A DNA stretch of 64,000 nt from Rhodococcoides trifolii. GTDB taxonomy: Bacteria > Actinomycetota > Actinomycetes > Mycobacteriales > Mycobacteriaceae. Position numbers and translations under genes: made by a program. The notes beneath the pieces were generated by a model. The model made no database searches, was not told the DNA's origin, and worked only from the letters and a program-made list of their open reading frames with translations. Each line of letters opens with the position of its first letter. Positions within the stretch are counted from its first letter, which is position 1. Below are positions 44,557 through 52,855 of the stretch, piece by piece. The stretch spans positions 124,001 to 188,000 of the forward strand of contig NZ_BMCU01000004.1 of assembly GCF_014635345.1 (NCBI RefSeq). Reading direction: 5' to 3'.

Positions 44557-46634
44557 CAGTTCTCCTGAATCGAGGTGTTCGCGAGGGGGGTGATGAGTAG
44601 GCAGGCGCTCGGGTGGACCGTCGCGCTGTGGCCGGAGAGCACCAGAGTTGTCGAGTCCATCTCCGTGATCACGGCGGGACCGGTGACGACGTTGCCCGCC
44701 AACAGCTTTGCGCGGTCGTAGATGCCGGCTTTCGCGTACGCGCCGTCCATCCACACGTCGTTGGTCGATACCAGCGCGGCCGAGGGATCCTCGCTGCCGG
44801 TGTCCAGCGCCTGAAATGCAACGTCCGGGCGTGGTCCGCTGACCGTCACGCGCAGATTGATCACTTCGCGTTCGTTCTTCAGCAAGAACGAGAACAGCCG
44901 CTGATGTTCCGCGTCGAACGCAGTTCCGAGCGTGGACAACAGGTCGCCCGACTCGAGTGCTGCGGCGTCGAGGTCGACGGGAATCTCGAACCCCTGACCC
45001 TGATAGCGGAGGTCGACCTGGTATTTGGCCGTTTGTTGTTCGGAGGGAACGCCTTCCGCTGACAGACGTTCGGCGGCGGACGCGGCGAGCTCGGTCAGAG
45101 CGGTGTGGATCTCGGCGTCGTCGGTAGCGGAGAACGCACGAATCATGGTGCGCGCGCTCTCGTCTCGCACACACGTGGTGGCGTCACCGTAGGCGCAGAG
45201 GACGCCAGGTGACGGCGGCACGATCACGGGCCACGCACCGGTGAGTCGGCCGAGAGCGTTGGCGTGCAGCGGTCCTGCGCCGCCGAAGGACACGAGCGCG
45301 AAGTCGCGGGGGTCGTATCCCTGCTGCACGCTGACCAACCGCAACGCACCGAACATGTTCTCGTTGACGATGTCGACGATCCCCGATGCCGCTTCCTCGG
45401 CGCTGCCGAGCCCGATCGCGTCGGCGATGGTGGCAACGGCGGTTCTGCTGGCGTCGGCGTCGAGCGCCACCTCACCGCCGGCCAACGCGGTGGGCAGGTA
45501 TCCCAGCACCACGTTGGCGTCGGTCACGGTGGGGTCGGTTCCGCCGTTCCCGTAGGCCGCCGGTCCGGGATCGGCACCGGCAGACTGAGGTCCGACGCGT
45601 AGAGCCTTGGTCAGTTCCGGCACGTGGGCGATGGAACCACCACCTGCACCGACCGTGCGCACGTCCACGCTGGTGGCGCGCACGGCCAGATCGCCGACCT
45701 TGGTCTCGCGGCCGATGCGCGGTTCGCCGTTCAGGACCAGTGCCACGTCCGTCGAAGTGCCGCCCATGTCGAACGTGAGGAAGTCGGAGTACCCGGCCTG
45801 TTCGGCGAACCAGACGGCGCCGGTGACGCCGCCCGCAGGGCCGGACAACAGCAGCGAGACAGGTGATTCGGCAGCCTTGGCCGACTGCACCAGACCGCCG
45901 TCGCTGCGCAGAATCGACAGCGGAGCGGTAATCCCCTTCTCCTGCAGGGAACGGTCGAGGTTGCGAACGTAGCGCGACACCTCGGGCTGGACGTAGCTGT
46001 TCGCAACGGTGGTCAGAGTGCGTTCGTACTCGCGCATCTCGGGAAGGACCTGGCTGGAGATCGAGATCGGGATTCCCGGCAACTCGTCCTCGGCCCACGC
46101 CGCCACCTGTTTCTCGTGGACGTCGCTCGCGTACGCGTTGATCAAGGAAATCGTCAAGGCTTCGATGCCCGCTCCGGCGAGACTGCGCAGCTGCTCGCGC
46201 GCCTGAGCCTCGTCCAGGGGCGTGATCTCGCTTCCGTCCGCAGCCAGCCTGCCGACCACTTCGACGGTGTTCTCCAGAGCTGCGAGCGGTTCCGGCTTCG
46301 GCCAGATGATCCATCCGGCCAGACCCCCGGGCACGAAGGACCGCGCGATCTGCAGTACCTGTCTGAATCCGTCGGTGGTGACGAGACCGACGCGCGCTCC
46401 CCGCCCCTGCAGGATCGCGTTCGTCGCAACGGTGGTGCCGTGCAGCACCTGTCCGATCTCGGACGGTTCGATGCCGGCTTGATCGCAGACCTTCGCGATC
46501 CCGTTCAGAACACCGACCGACTGATCCGCCGGGGTGGACGCAGTCTTGGCTCGGAACGTGCTTCCGGTCGTTTCCTCGAGGAGCAGCACGTCGGTGAAGG
46601 TTCCGCCGACGTCGACTCCGAGTCGATAACGCAT
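44556..46634 (-). CDS. hyuA: Hydantoinase/oxoprolinase subunit A
   Basis: A 692-residue HyuA-family protein. The N-terminal DVGGTFTDV (residues 8-16) is the ASKHA-type phosphate loop, TVATNAILQGRGARVGLVTT follows near 75, and the central LTFDMGGTSTDVALV (near 287) is the second phosphate motif. It binds ATP and phosphorylates the lactam/hydantoin carbonyl in known homologues. ATG 46634 with GGGAGAAC upstream. It shares translational coupling with hyuB, so the complex is probably made at a fixed ratio. Confidence 0.92.
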   Translation of the reverse strand: MRYRLGVDVGGTFTDVLLLEETTGSTFRAKTASTPADQSVGVLNGIAKVCDQAGIEPSEIGQVLHGTTVATNAILQGRGARVGLVTTDGFRQVLQIARSFVPGGLAGWIIWPKPEPLAALENTVEVVGRLAADGSEITPLDEAQAREQLRSLAGAGIEALTISLINAYASDVHEKQVAAWAEDELPGIPISISSQVLPEMREYERTLTTVANSYVQPEVSRYVRNLDRSLQEKGITAPLSILRSDGGLVQSAKAAESPVSLLLSGPAGGVTGAVWFAEQAGYSDFLTFDMGGTSTDVALVLNGEPRIGRETKVGDLAVRATSVDVRTVGAGGGSIAHVPELTKALRVGPQSAGADPGPAAYGNGGTDPTVTDANVVLGYLPTALAGGEVALDADASRTAVATIADAIGLGSAEEAASGIVDIVNENMFGALRLVSVQQGYDPRDFALVSFGGAGPLHANALGRLTGAWPVIVPPSPGVLCAYGDATTCVRDESARTMIRAFSATDDAEIHTALTELAASAAERLSAEGVPSEQQTAKYQVDLRYQGQGFEIPVDLDAAALESGDLLSTLGTAFDAEHQRLFSFLLKNEREVINLRVTVSGPRPDVAFQALDTGSEDPSAALVSTNDVWMDGAYAKAGIYDRAKLLAGNVVTGPAVITEMDSTTLVLSGHSATVHPSACLLITPLANTSIQEN

Positions 46635-46672
46635 GGTGTTCTCCCGTGATGTGTGGGGTGGGCGAGCGAAGG

Positions 46673-47878
46673 TCAGATGATGCCGCGTGCTGCGAGCACG
46701 TCCCGATCGGATTCCGAGACCCCGAGAAGTCCGCCGTAGATGTCGGAGTTGTGTTCTCCCAGTTCGGGTCCGGGATGACGCACCGATCCCGGACTCTCGC
46801 TGAGCTTCGGCGCGACGTTGGCCATGGGAATTTCGCCGAAGTCGGGGTGCGCCAGTCGTACGATCGCCTCCCGCGCCTTGAAGTGTGGATCGTCGAACAT
46901 GTCGCGCGCGGTGTAGATGCGGCCGGCGGGAACTCCGGCTTCGTGCAGGACGTCGAGCACCGCGTCGGTCTCCCGTGTGGCGGTCCAGGCGCTGACGATG
47001 TCGTCGAGTTCGGTCATGTTCACCCCGCGCGCGGCATGGTCTCGGTAGCGCGGGTCCTCGATGAGATCGGTTCGGTCCATCGCGGTGACGAGACGGCCGA
47101 AGACGGAATCCTGATTGGCCGCAACGAGAATCATTTCCCCACCGAGCGTGGGATACACGTTGCTCGGGGCGATGTTCGGCAGCACGGACCCGGTACGTTC
47201 GCGCTGGTATCCGCCGAGTTCCCATTCCGGCAGGAGAGATTCCATCATGGCCAGCACGGCCTCGTAGATGGCCGAGTCCACCAATTGCCCACGCCCGGTG
47301 CGCTCGCGGTGGTGCAGCGCGGTGAGCACTCCGATGGTGGCGAAGACGGCCGCAAGCGAATCGCCGAGCGAGATACCGGTGCGCGACGGTGGCATCTCGG
47401 GATTACCTGTGACGTAACGTATCCCGCCCATGGCCTCGCCGATGGAACCGAAGCCCGCGCGGGGGGAGTAGGGCCCGCTCTGGCCGTACCCCGTAACTCT
47501 GGCCATGATCAGTTTCGGGTTGAGCTCGCGGAGTTCGTCGAAACCGAGTCCCCACCGCTCCATGGTTCCGGGCCGGAAGTTCTCGACCACGATGTCTGCG
47601 TCCGCGATGATCTTGCGGGCCAACGCTTGTCCTTCGTCGCTGCGCAGGTTGCAGGTGACGGACTTCTTGTTTCGCGCGACGACCGGCCACCACAGGGACT
47701 TGCCGTGTGGCTTCTCCCGGCCCCACTGCCGCATCGGGTCGCCGGTGCCCGGTGGTTCGAGTTTGATCACCTCGGCGCCGAAGTCGGCGAGCAACTGTCC
47801 GCAGAACGGTCCGGCGAGTAGCTGACCCATCTCTACGACTCGTAGGTCGGACAGTGGTCCGGTGGGGGTCTCGCTCAT
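46673..47878 (-). CDS. Class III CoA transferase (CaiB/BaiF family)
   Basis: A 401-residue family III CoA transferase. LRVVEMGQLLAGPFCGQLLADFGAEVIKLEPP is the family start; the catalytic aspartate is likely in LVDSAIYEAVLAM (near residue 201). It moves CoA between carboxylic acids. ATG start overlaps the GntR stop (ATGA). The 38-bp gap to hyuA still fits one operon. Together with the divergent lyase-like gene it suggests the pathway ends in acyl-CoA chemistry. Confidence 0.9.
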   Translation of the reverse strand: MSETPTGPLSDLRVVEMGQLLAGPFCGQLLADFGAEVIKLEPPGTGDPMRQWGREKPHGKSLWWPVVARNKKSVTCNLRSDEGQALARKIIADADIVVENFRPGTMERWGLGFDELRELNPKLIMARVTGYGQSGPYSPRAGFGSIGEAMGGIRYVTGNPEMPPSRTGISLGDSLAAVFATIGVLTALHHRERTGRGQLVDSAIYEAVLAMMESLLPEWELGGYQRERTGSVLPNIAPSNVYPTLGGEMILVAANQDSVFGRLVTAMDRTDLIEDPRYRDHAARGVNMTELDDIVSAWTATRETDAVLDVLHEAGVPAGRIYTARDMFDDPHFKAREAIVRLAHPDFGEIPMANVAPKLSESPGSVRHPGPELGEHNSDIYGGLLGVSESDRDVLAARGII

Positions 47879-48540
47879 GAAGACTCCTGTGTCTCGTCGG
47901 CGGTGAGTGATTGCAGTAGAACGTGTTTGGCGGCACGGACGTGTGCCCGCATGACCGAGTCGGCCCAGGTCGCGTCGGCGGCCCTCAGGGCGGCGACCAG
48001 GTCCCGGTGGTGAGCGTGACTGCGTGCGAGATCGACGGGCGCGTAGCGATGAAAGGTGCGCATGACCAGCGGGAGTTGAATGACCGCGCCGAGCATCGAC
48101 ATCAAGCGAGGGCTGGCCGCCGCCGTCCGGACGATGGCGTGGAACTCGTCGTTCAGTTGCGCCATGAGATCGAGGCGCTGCTCGGCGCCGTCCGAGGCGG
48201 CTTCCTCCATCAGGTCGCAGAGCTCGGCCATCCTGTCGATGTCCTTCTCGTCGATGCGTGCCGCGGCCCGCGTCGCAGCCATGGCCTCCAACGACATTCG
48301 CAAGTCGTAGATCTCGTCGAGGTCGTCGGCCGTCCACCGGTAGACGTGCGCTCCCTTGTGCGGGAGGACCTCCACGAGCCCTTCCATCTCGAGTTGACGG
48401 AGTGCTTCGCGAACTGGAGTGCGGCTGGTCGCGGTCAGGTCCGCTATCTCGGCCTCACCCAGGTGAGCCCCCGGCGCGTACGTGCCCGCGACGATGCTGT
48501 CCCGGATGTGTGAGTACACGCGGTCGACGGCTCTCGGCAT
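47875..48540 (-). CDS. GntR/FCD-family transcriptional regulator
   Basis: A 221-residue FadR-subfamily regulator. The N-terminal winged HTH contains SRTPVREALRQLEMEGLVEV (residues 39-58), and the C-terminal FCD domain carries the metal/acid-binding DEFH (near 140-143) and HHRDLVAALRAAD (near 185). It is the first gene of the hyu operon and divergent from the lyase gene, so it probably senses an organic acid and represses both. Start ATG 48540. Confidence 0.9.
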   Translation of the reverse strand: MPRAVDRVYSHIRDSIVAGTYAPGAHLGEAEIADLTATSRTPVREALRQLEMEGLVEVLPHKGAHVYRWTADDLDEIYDLRMSLEAMAATRAAARIDEKDIDRMAELCDLMEEAASDGAEQRLDLMAQLNDEFHAIVRTAAASPRLMSMLGAVIQLPLVMRTFHRYAPVDLARSHAHHRDLVAALRAADATWADSVMRAHVRAAKHVLLQSLTADETQESS

Positions 48541-48667
48541 CGGTGAGTTTTCCTTGCCTGCTCGGTGGATTGTTCACAATGTAGGGCCGCACGGGCAGTT
48601 TGTCTCGGCTTCTTCGTTTAATTCGTGCCCTATTGCATGCAACGCGAGTGAAGTGGAGGATGAGGGC

Positions 48668-49564
48668 ATGGCTGCGGTGCAACTTGTCGAAGTAGGTCCA
48701 CGGGACGGATTGCAGAACGAGGATGCCGTTCTGTCCATCGACGACAAGATCGAACTGATCGAACGCAGCGTGGCGTCGGGCGCGAAGCGAATCGAAGCCG
48801 TCAGCTTCGTGAATCCCAAGCGAGTCCCACAGATGGCCGGCGCCGAGGAGGTCATGGCCGGCGTTCCCCGGTCCGACTCCGTCTCCTACATCGGCTTGGT
48901 GCTGAACCGTCGGGGGTTGGAGCGGGCGCTGGAGGCGCGCGTCGACGAGGTGAACGTCGTCGTCGTGGCGACGGAGGAATTCAGCAGGCGAAACCAAGGC
49001 TGCTCCGTCGACGAGGCAGTGGCCGCCGCCCACGACATCGTCAGGGACGCGCGGGCCGCCGGCGTCGCCGGAACTGTCACGATCGCAGCGGCGTTCGGAT
49101 GCCCGTTCAGTGGTGAGGTGGACCCCGCGACGGTCGGCGAACTCGTCGCACGGATCGCGGAGTGCGAGCCCGCCGAGATCGCCCTGGCCGACACGATCGG
49201 CGTCGGCGTTCCGGCTCAGGTACGTCGGTTGTCGGAAGTCGCGTCACGCAATGCCCCGAACATCCCGCAGCGCTGGCACTTTCACAACACTCGCAACACG
49301 GGGTATGCGAATGCGCTGACGGCCTTGGAAGTGGGTGCGCATGCCCTCGACGCCAGCATCGGTGGATTCGGCGGGTGCCCGTTCGCGCCGGCCGCCACCG
49401 GGAACATTGCGTCGGAAGACCTGATCTACGCGTTCGACCGGTCCGGGGTCGATACCGGCGTGAACATGAATGTTCTGGTCGAGGCTGCCACGTGGCTCGG
49501 GGGCGCGTTGGCAAAAAGTATTCCGGCGCAATTGGGACGAGCGGGAGGCTTCCCCGTCGGTTGA
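48668..49564 (+). CDS. Hydroxymethylglutaryl-CoA lyase-like protein
   Basis: A 298-residue HMGL-like TIM-barrel protein. VEVGPRDGLQNE (residues 8-19) gives the catalytic Arg and metal-binding Asp, FHNTRNTGYAN (near 198) the second metal His, and GGFGGCPFAPAATGN (near 235) the G-loop with the catalytic Cys. It cleaves a beta-hydroxy-beta-methyl acyl-CoA to acetyl-CoA and a keto acid. ATG 48668 has GTGGAGGATG upstream. Divergent from the GntR gene; likely part of the same pathway. Confidence 0.9.
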   Translation: MAAVQLVEVGPRDGLQNEDAVLSIDDKIELIERSVASGAKRIEAVSFVNPKRVPQMAGAEEVMAGVPRSDSVSYIGLVLNRRGLERALEARVDEVNVVVVATEEFSRRNQGCSVDEAVAAAHDIVRDARAAGVAGTVTIAAAFGCPFSGEVDPATVGELVARIAECEPAEIALADTIGVGVPAQVRRLSEVASRNAPNIPQRWHFHNTRNTGYANALTALEVGAHALDASIGGFGGCPFAPAATGNIASEDLIYAFDRSGVDTGVNMNVLVEAATWLGGALAKSIPAQLGRAGGFPVG

Positions 49565-49625
49565 GGACTGTGGATGTCCTAGTTCGCTTCTAGTGTTGTC
49601 CTCACACCCGATGAGAGGACACATC

Positions 49626-50177
49626 ATGGCCGGCACCTACACACCCGTCTCGCTGAACGTCGAGGTCACGGGCGAGAAGCTCGACCTCGTGACGATCCTC
49701 GCGGACCAGCGCCAGATGCTCGCGATCACCGCGCGTGGCATCACCGACGACCAGGCGCGTGAGCGGACGACGGCGAGCGACTTCACCCTCGGCGCTCTCA
49801 TCAAGCACGTCGCAACTGTCATCCGCGACAACGTGTCCATGTTGCAAGCGCGGGACGAGAACTCGGCACTGGACATGTCGGAGCTCGAGGAGGCGTTCAC
49901 GTTCGGGCCCGACCAGTCGATCGAGTACTGGCTGGGCGAACTCGGCGCCGCAGGTGATGCGCTGGAGGAGTACATCGCGTCCGTCGACCTGGACGACATG
50001 ATCCCGCAGCCCACCGCACCCTGGGAGCCGGAGCGAGTGTGGATGACGGCTCGTCAAGTGCTGCTGCACCTTTTGCGCGAGATCGCCCACCACAGCGGCC
50101 ACGCCGACATCATCCGCGAGACGTTGGACGGGCAGACGACGATGGCGGCGATCTGGACTCCGCCGGCGGGGGAGTAG
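49626..50177 (+). CDS. DinB-like (DUF664) metal-binding protein
   Basis: A 183-residue four-helix-bundle DinB/YfiT-like protein. Putative metal histidines are His in LIKHVA (near 60) and the HLLREIAHHSGHAD segment (near 144-157), which has the family's HxxxHxGH pattern. Members include mycothiol-dependent transferases and detoxification enzymes; thiol-cofactor use is inferred for this actinobacterium. ATG 49626. It follows the lyase gene after 61 bp but is probably independent. Confidence 0.82.
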   Translation: MAGTYTPVSLNVEVTGEKLDLVTILADQRQMLAITARGITDDQARERTTASDFTLGALIKHVATVIRDNVSMLQARDENSALDMSELEEAFTFGPDQSIEYWLGELGAAGDALEEYIASVDLDDMIPQPTAPWEPERVWMTARQVLLHLLREIAHHSGHADIIRETLDGQTTMAAIWTPPAGE

Positions 50178-50187
50178 AGGGCAGTCG

Positions 50188-50724
50188 TCAGGCGGGCGGA
50201 GGGAGGAAGGGGTCGATTGCGACGAGCGCGTTGTCGGTGAGCGCGCAGACGTCGTCTCCGACGCCCGCCCAGAAAAGGCTTACCCAGCCACCCGAGGTCT
50301 CCGTCGCTCTGATGCAGTTGTTGATTCGACCTATTGGCGGCGTGTCGATCCCCAGGACTGTCCTTGGTCCGAGCCCGTATTCGACGTAGTTCTGCGCGTC
50401 CGGGGCAGTCGCGAGATCGCGCCCGTTACCCCCGAACGACGCAATGATTCCCAGAGTCCCATTGACGCCTTGGAAAGAGCACGACGCTGCCGGCGGATTG
50501 CTGGACCTACCTTCGTCTGTCGGTTTCGAAAACATCCCGACGCCATTGAGCGCGGTGACGGGAATCGAACATGGCTCGAAAAGTGCTTCCGTCGAACCAC
50601 TTTCGGTCGGCACTGCGGATGTAGCAATCGGTTCAGCGGTCTCCGGTGCGCCGCTGATCTCACGCGAGCAGGACGTCGCGGTGAGCACGAGCAGAATCAG
50701 GAAAGCGCAGCGAATTGTCGTCAT
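50188..50724 (-). CDS. DUF3558-type lipoprotein
   Basis: A 178-residue lipoprotein. The signal peptide with lipobox LTATSC puts Cys19 at the membrane anchor. A serine/threonine-rich linker follows, then a beta-rich domain with paired cysteines (FEPCSIPV, ASCSFQG, NNCIRAT, DDVCALTD) typical of the DUF3558 family in mycolate bacteria. ATG 50724 with a G-rich site upstream. Convergent with the DinB gene after a 10-bp gap. Function unknown; extracellular. Confidence 0.8.
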   Translation of the reverse strand: MTTIRCAFLILLVLTATSCSREISGAPETAEPIATSAVPTESGSTEALFEPCSIPVTALNGVGMFSKPTDEGRSSNPPAASCSFQGVNGTLGIIASFGGNGRDLATAPDAQNYVEYGLGPRTVLGIDTPPIGRINNCIRATETSGGWVSLFWAGVGDDVCALTDNALVAIDPFLPPPA

Positions 50725-50764
50725 ACCCCCTGGACGCTGCAAGATTCGTTTCGGTTCCACCGCG

Positions 50765-50831
50765 ACTGGTCAGGTTTCAGCAATGCTCACACCTTGCAGA
50801 GTGTCAGTACTGCTGGAACGTGCGCAGTCGT
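50765..50831. repeat. 67-bp repeat, copy A
   Basis: This copy matches 51791-51857 at 50 of 67 positions without gaps. Ends are best conserved: ACTGGTCAGG at the left, GGAACGTG and CAGTCGT at the right. Inside, TCACAC and a GTGT form a short stem. It lies between the DUF3558 gene and the 3' end of the DUF559-type gene. Confidence 0.7.
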
Positions 50832-50832
50832 C

Positions 50833-51732
50833 TCACACACGCCTGATCGTCCGCGGTGGCGGCAGCGTTCTTGCCACCTCGATGGCCTGGCGCAACCGCT
50901 CGGCCGGCGCACCCGTCGTCAGTTCGTTCCATGTCCACCGCACCACTTGCCAACCGAGCGAACGCAATCGGTCTTCACGTAGCTTCTCCGAAATGAGGAC
51001 GTGGGACCCGTCCGGGCCTCGGTACTTCATCAATCCGTCGAACTCACCGATGACGCCGTCCACTTCGAAGTCCACGCGGGCGACGAAGTGACCGTCATCG
51101 TCGAACAGGGCGCTCTGCAACCGGGGCGCAGAAAAACCCCAACGCTGCAACCGAACTCGGCTACGCGATTCGCCCACTGTTTCCGATCGGCCGTCCATGA
51201 ATGCGACCGCGCGCCGAGCCTTCGCGATGCCACGTCGGCCGTACCCTCTCTCGAGGGCGTTGCCGAGGTCGAGGTGGGGCATCGCACGCAACGCCGAATC
51301 CCCGGTGCACACTGCCGACTCGAAGGACCACGCGCAAGCCAGATCGACAGCAGTTCGTGCCGGTGAGGTCACGAGCAAGCCGTCGACCTCGACGACGTCG
51401 TCCGGGTCGAGGGCCGACGCATGCACCACACGATGCTTCTTCGTTCGCCCGCCGGTGGTGCGATTCGCGGTGAGGTGAACCCGTCGGTCGAGATCGGGCC
51501 ACACCGCGAAACCGTGGATGGCCGCAGCGGACCGGTGGCTGATCACCAGCCCGGACGTGGAAGCGAGCGACGTGGCCCGAACGGTGCACAGGTAGCGGTC
51601 CATGTCATCGCCGGACCCGTCGACGTAGAAGCCGCGTCGGATGGGCTCGATCGAACCGGCCTTGGCGGCCGCCCTTATTTCGCCGTCGGTCACACCACGA
51701 CTGTTGAGTTCGCGTCGAGAGATGAGTTCCAT
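50833..51732 (-). CDS. AbiEi-like antitoxin-domain protein with DUF559/Vsr-like nuclease fold
   Basis: A 299-residue protein. The N-terminal 60 residues (ISRRELNSRGVTDGEIRAAAKAG) look like the winged-helix AbiEi antitoxin domain, the middle has the ISHRSAAAIHG region, and the C-terminus has VDFEVDGVIGEFDG...REDRLRSLGWQVVRWTW, a Vsr/DUF559-type endonuclease core with conserved Asp/Glu. Such proteins are common and scattered in actinobacteria without a proven role; no AbiEii toxin is adjacent. ATG 51732. Flanked on both sides by copies of a 67-bp repeat. Confidence 0.75.
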   Translation of the reverse strand: MELISRRELNSRGVTDGEIRAAAKAGSIEPIRRGFYVDGSGDDMDRYLCTVRATSLASTSGLVISHRSAAAIHGFAVWPDLDRRVHLTANRTTGGRTKKHRVVHASALDPDDVVEVDGLLVTSPARTAVDLACAWSFESAVCTGDSALRAMPHLDLGNALERGYGRRGIAKARRAVAFMDGRSETVGESRSRVRLQRWGFSAPRLQSALFDDDGHFVARVDFEVDGVIGEFDGLMKYRGPDGSHVLISEKLREDRLRSLGWQVVRWTWNELTTGAPAERLRQAIEVARTLPPPRTIRRV

Positions 51733-51790
51733 GAACCGGAGCCTTCTCGACGCATCCGTCGCCCCGCTGATGCTTATCCACAGCCCCACC

Positions 51791-51857
51791 ACTGGTCAGG
51801 GTCCAGCAGTTCTCACACGTCGCAACCGGTGTGGATTGCGGGAACGTGTCCAGTCGT
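51791..51857. repeat. 67-bp repeat, copy B
   Basis: Second copy, same orientation as 50765-50831 and 75% identical. Its ends ACTGGTCA and TGTCCAGT are nearly complementary (7 of 8), and CACAC pairs with GTGTG near the centre, so it can fold as a stem-loop. It lies 59 bp upstream of the AbiEi-like start and 44 bp upstream of the DUF808 gene. Confidence 0.7.
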
Positions 51858-51900
51858 CACCGCGCGGTATCGTTCCCTTTACCAACACGAGGGAGAACAC

Positions 51901-52845
51901 ATGGCCGGCGGACTCGTCGCTCTGCTCGACGACGTCGCGGCGCTCTCGCGTCTCGCGGCAGCATCACTGGACGACATCGGCGCCGCCACGGGCAAGGCCA
52001 CGGCCAAGGCTGCGGGCGTGGTGATCGACGACGCCGCCGTCACGCCGCAGTACGTCCGCGGCCTCGCTGCCGAGCGGGAGCTGCCGATCGTCAAGAAGAT
52101 CGCGATCGGCTCGCTGCGCAACAAGATCCTGATCATCCTTCCGATTGCGTTGCTGCTGAGCCAGTTCCTGCCTGGTCTGCTGACGCCGATCCTGATGCTC
52201 GGCGGCGCGTACCTGTCTTACGAAGCGGCGCACAAGATTTGGGCTGTGCTGACCGGTCACGGCGCGCATGCGGCCGACGAGGACGGGCCTCGCGATGAGA
52301 AGACGGTGGTCGCCGGAGCCGTTCGCACCGACCTCATTCTCTCCGCGGAGATCATGGTCATTGCCCTCGATACCATTGCGAGCGAGGGCTTTTGGAACCG
52401 GCTGATCATTCTGGTGATCGTCGCAATCGTGATCACGTTCGTCGTCTACGGGGCCGTCGGCTTGATCGTGAAGATGGACGACATCGGTTTGAAGCTTGCG
52501 GAGAACTCGTCTGGATTCACCGAGAAGTTCGGCCGAGGCCTCGTCTCGGCGATGCCGAAGGTGATGTCCGTGCTGTCGGTCGTCGGTACGGCCGCCATGC
52601 TCTGGGTGGGTGGCCACATCCTGCTGAACGGCATCGATGAATTGGGCTTTCACCCGCTTTACGAACTCGTGCACCACGGCGAGGAAGCGGTCCGCGGTGT
52701 CGCCGGTGTCGGTGGAGTCCTCGCGTGGATAGTCAACACGATCGCCTCCGCGATTCTCGGCTTCGTCGTCGGGTCGCTGATCGTTGCGATCATGGCCGGG
52801 GTCGGCAAGGTGCGCGGCACGAAGGATGTCGCAGCCGCGCACTAG
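51901..52845 (+). CDS. DUF808 (YedI-like) membrane protein
   Basis: A 314-residue protein of the DUF808 family. MAGGLVALLDDVAALSRLAAAS at the start and TGKATAKAAGVVIDDAAVTPQYV are family marks. About five to six transmembrane helices follow (near 78-105, 140-158, 165-190, 225-245 and 275-300). Function unknown. ATG 51901 has GGGAGAAC 6 bp upstream. It ends 10 bp before holB and may be transcribed with it. Confidence 0.85.
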   Translation: MAGGLVALLDDVAALSRLAAASLDDIGAATGKATAKAAGVVIDDAAVTPQYVRGLAAERELPIVKKIAIGSLRNKILIILPIALLLSQFLPGLLTPILMLGGAYLSYEAAHKIWAVLTGHGAHAADEDGPRDEKTVVAGAVRTDLILSAEIMVIALDTIASEGFWNRLIILVIVAIVITFVVYGAVGLIVKMDDIGLKLAENSSGFTEKFGRGLVSAMPKVMSVLSVVGTAAMLWVGGHILLNGIDELGFHPLYELVHHGEEAVRGVAGVGGVLAWIVNTIASAILGFVVGSLIVAIMAGVGKVRGTKDVAAAH

Positions 52846-52855
52846 GGTTTCAAGC

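Noticed and set aside
44557-45174. Upstream extension of hyuB
   Set aside because: It overlaps hyuA on the same strand in another frame. The family N-terminus begins exactly at ATG 44556, which overlaps the hyuA stop.
46635-47225. Upstream extension of hyuA
   Set aside because: It overlaps the CoA transferase in another frame; the DVGGTFTDV start motif begins just after ATG 46634.
50833-51732. Complete AbiE toxin-antitoxin pair
   Set aside because: No AbiEii-type nucleotidyltransferase toxin gene is adjacent; neighbours are a lipoprotein and a DUF808 protein.
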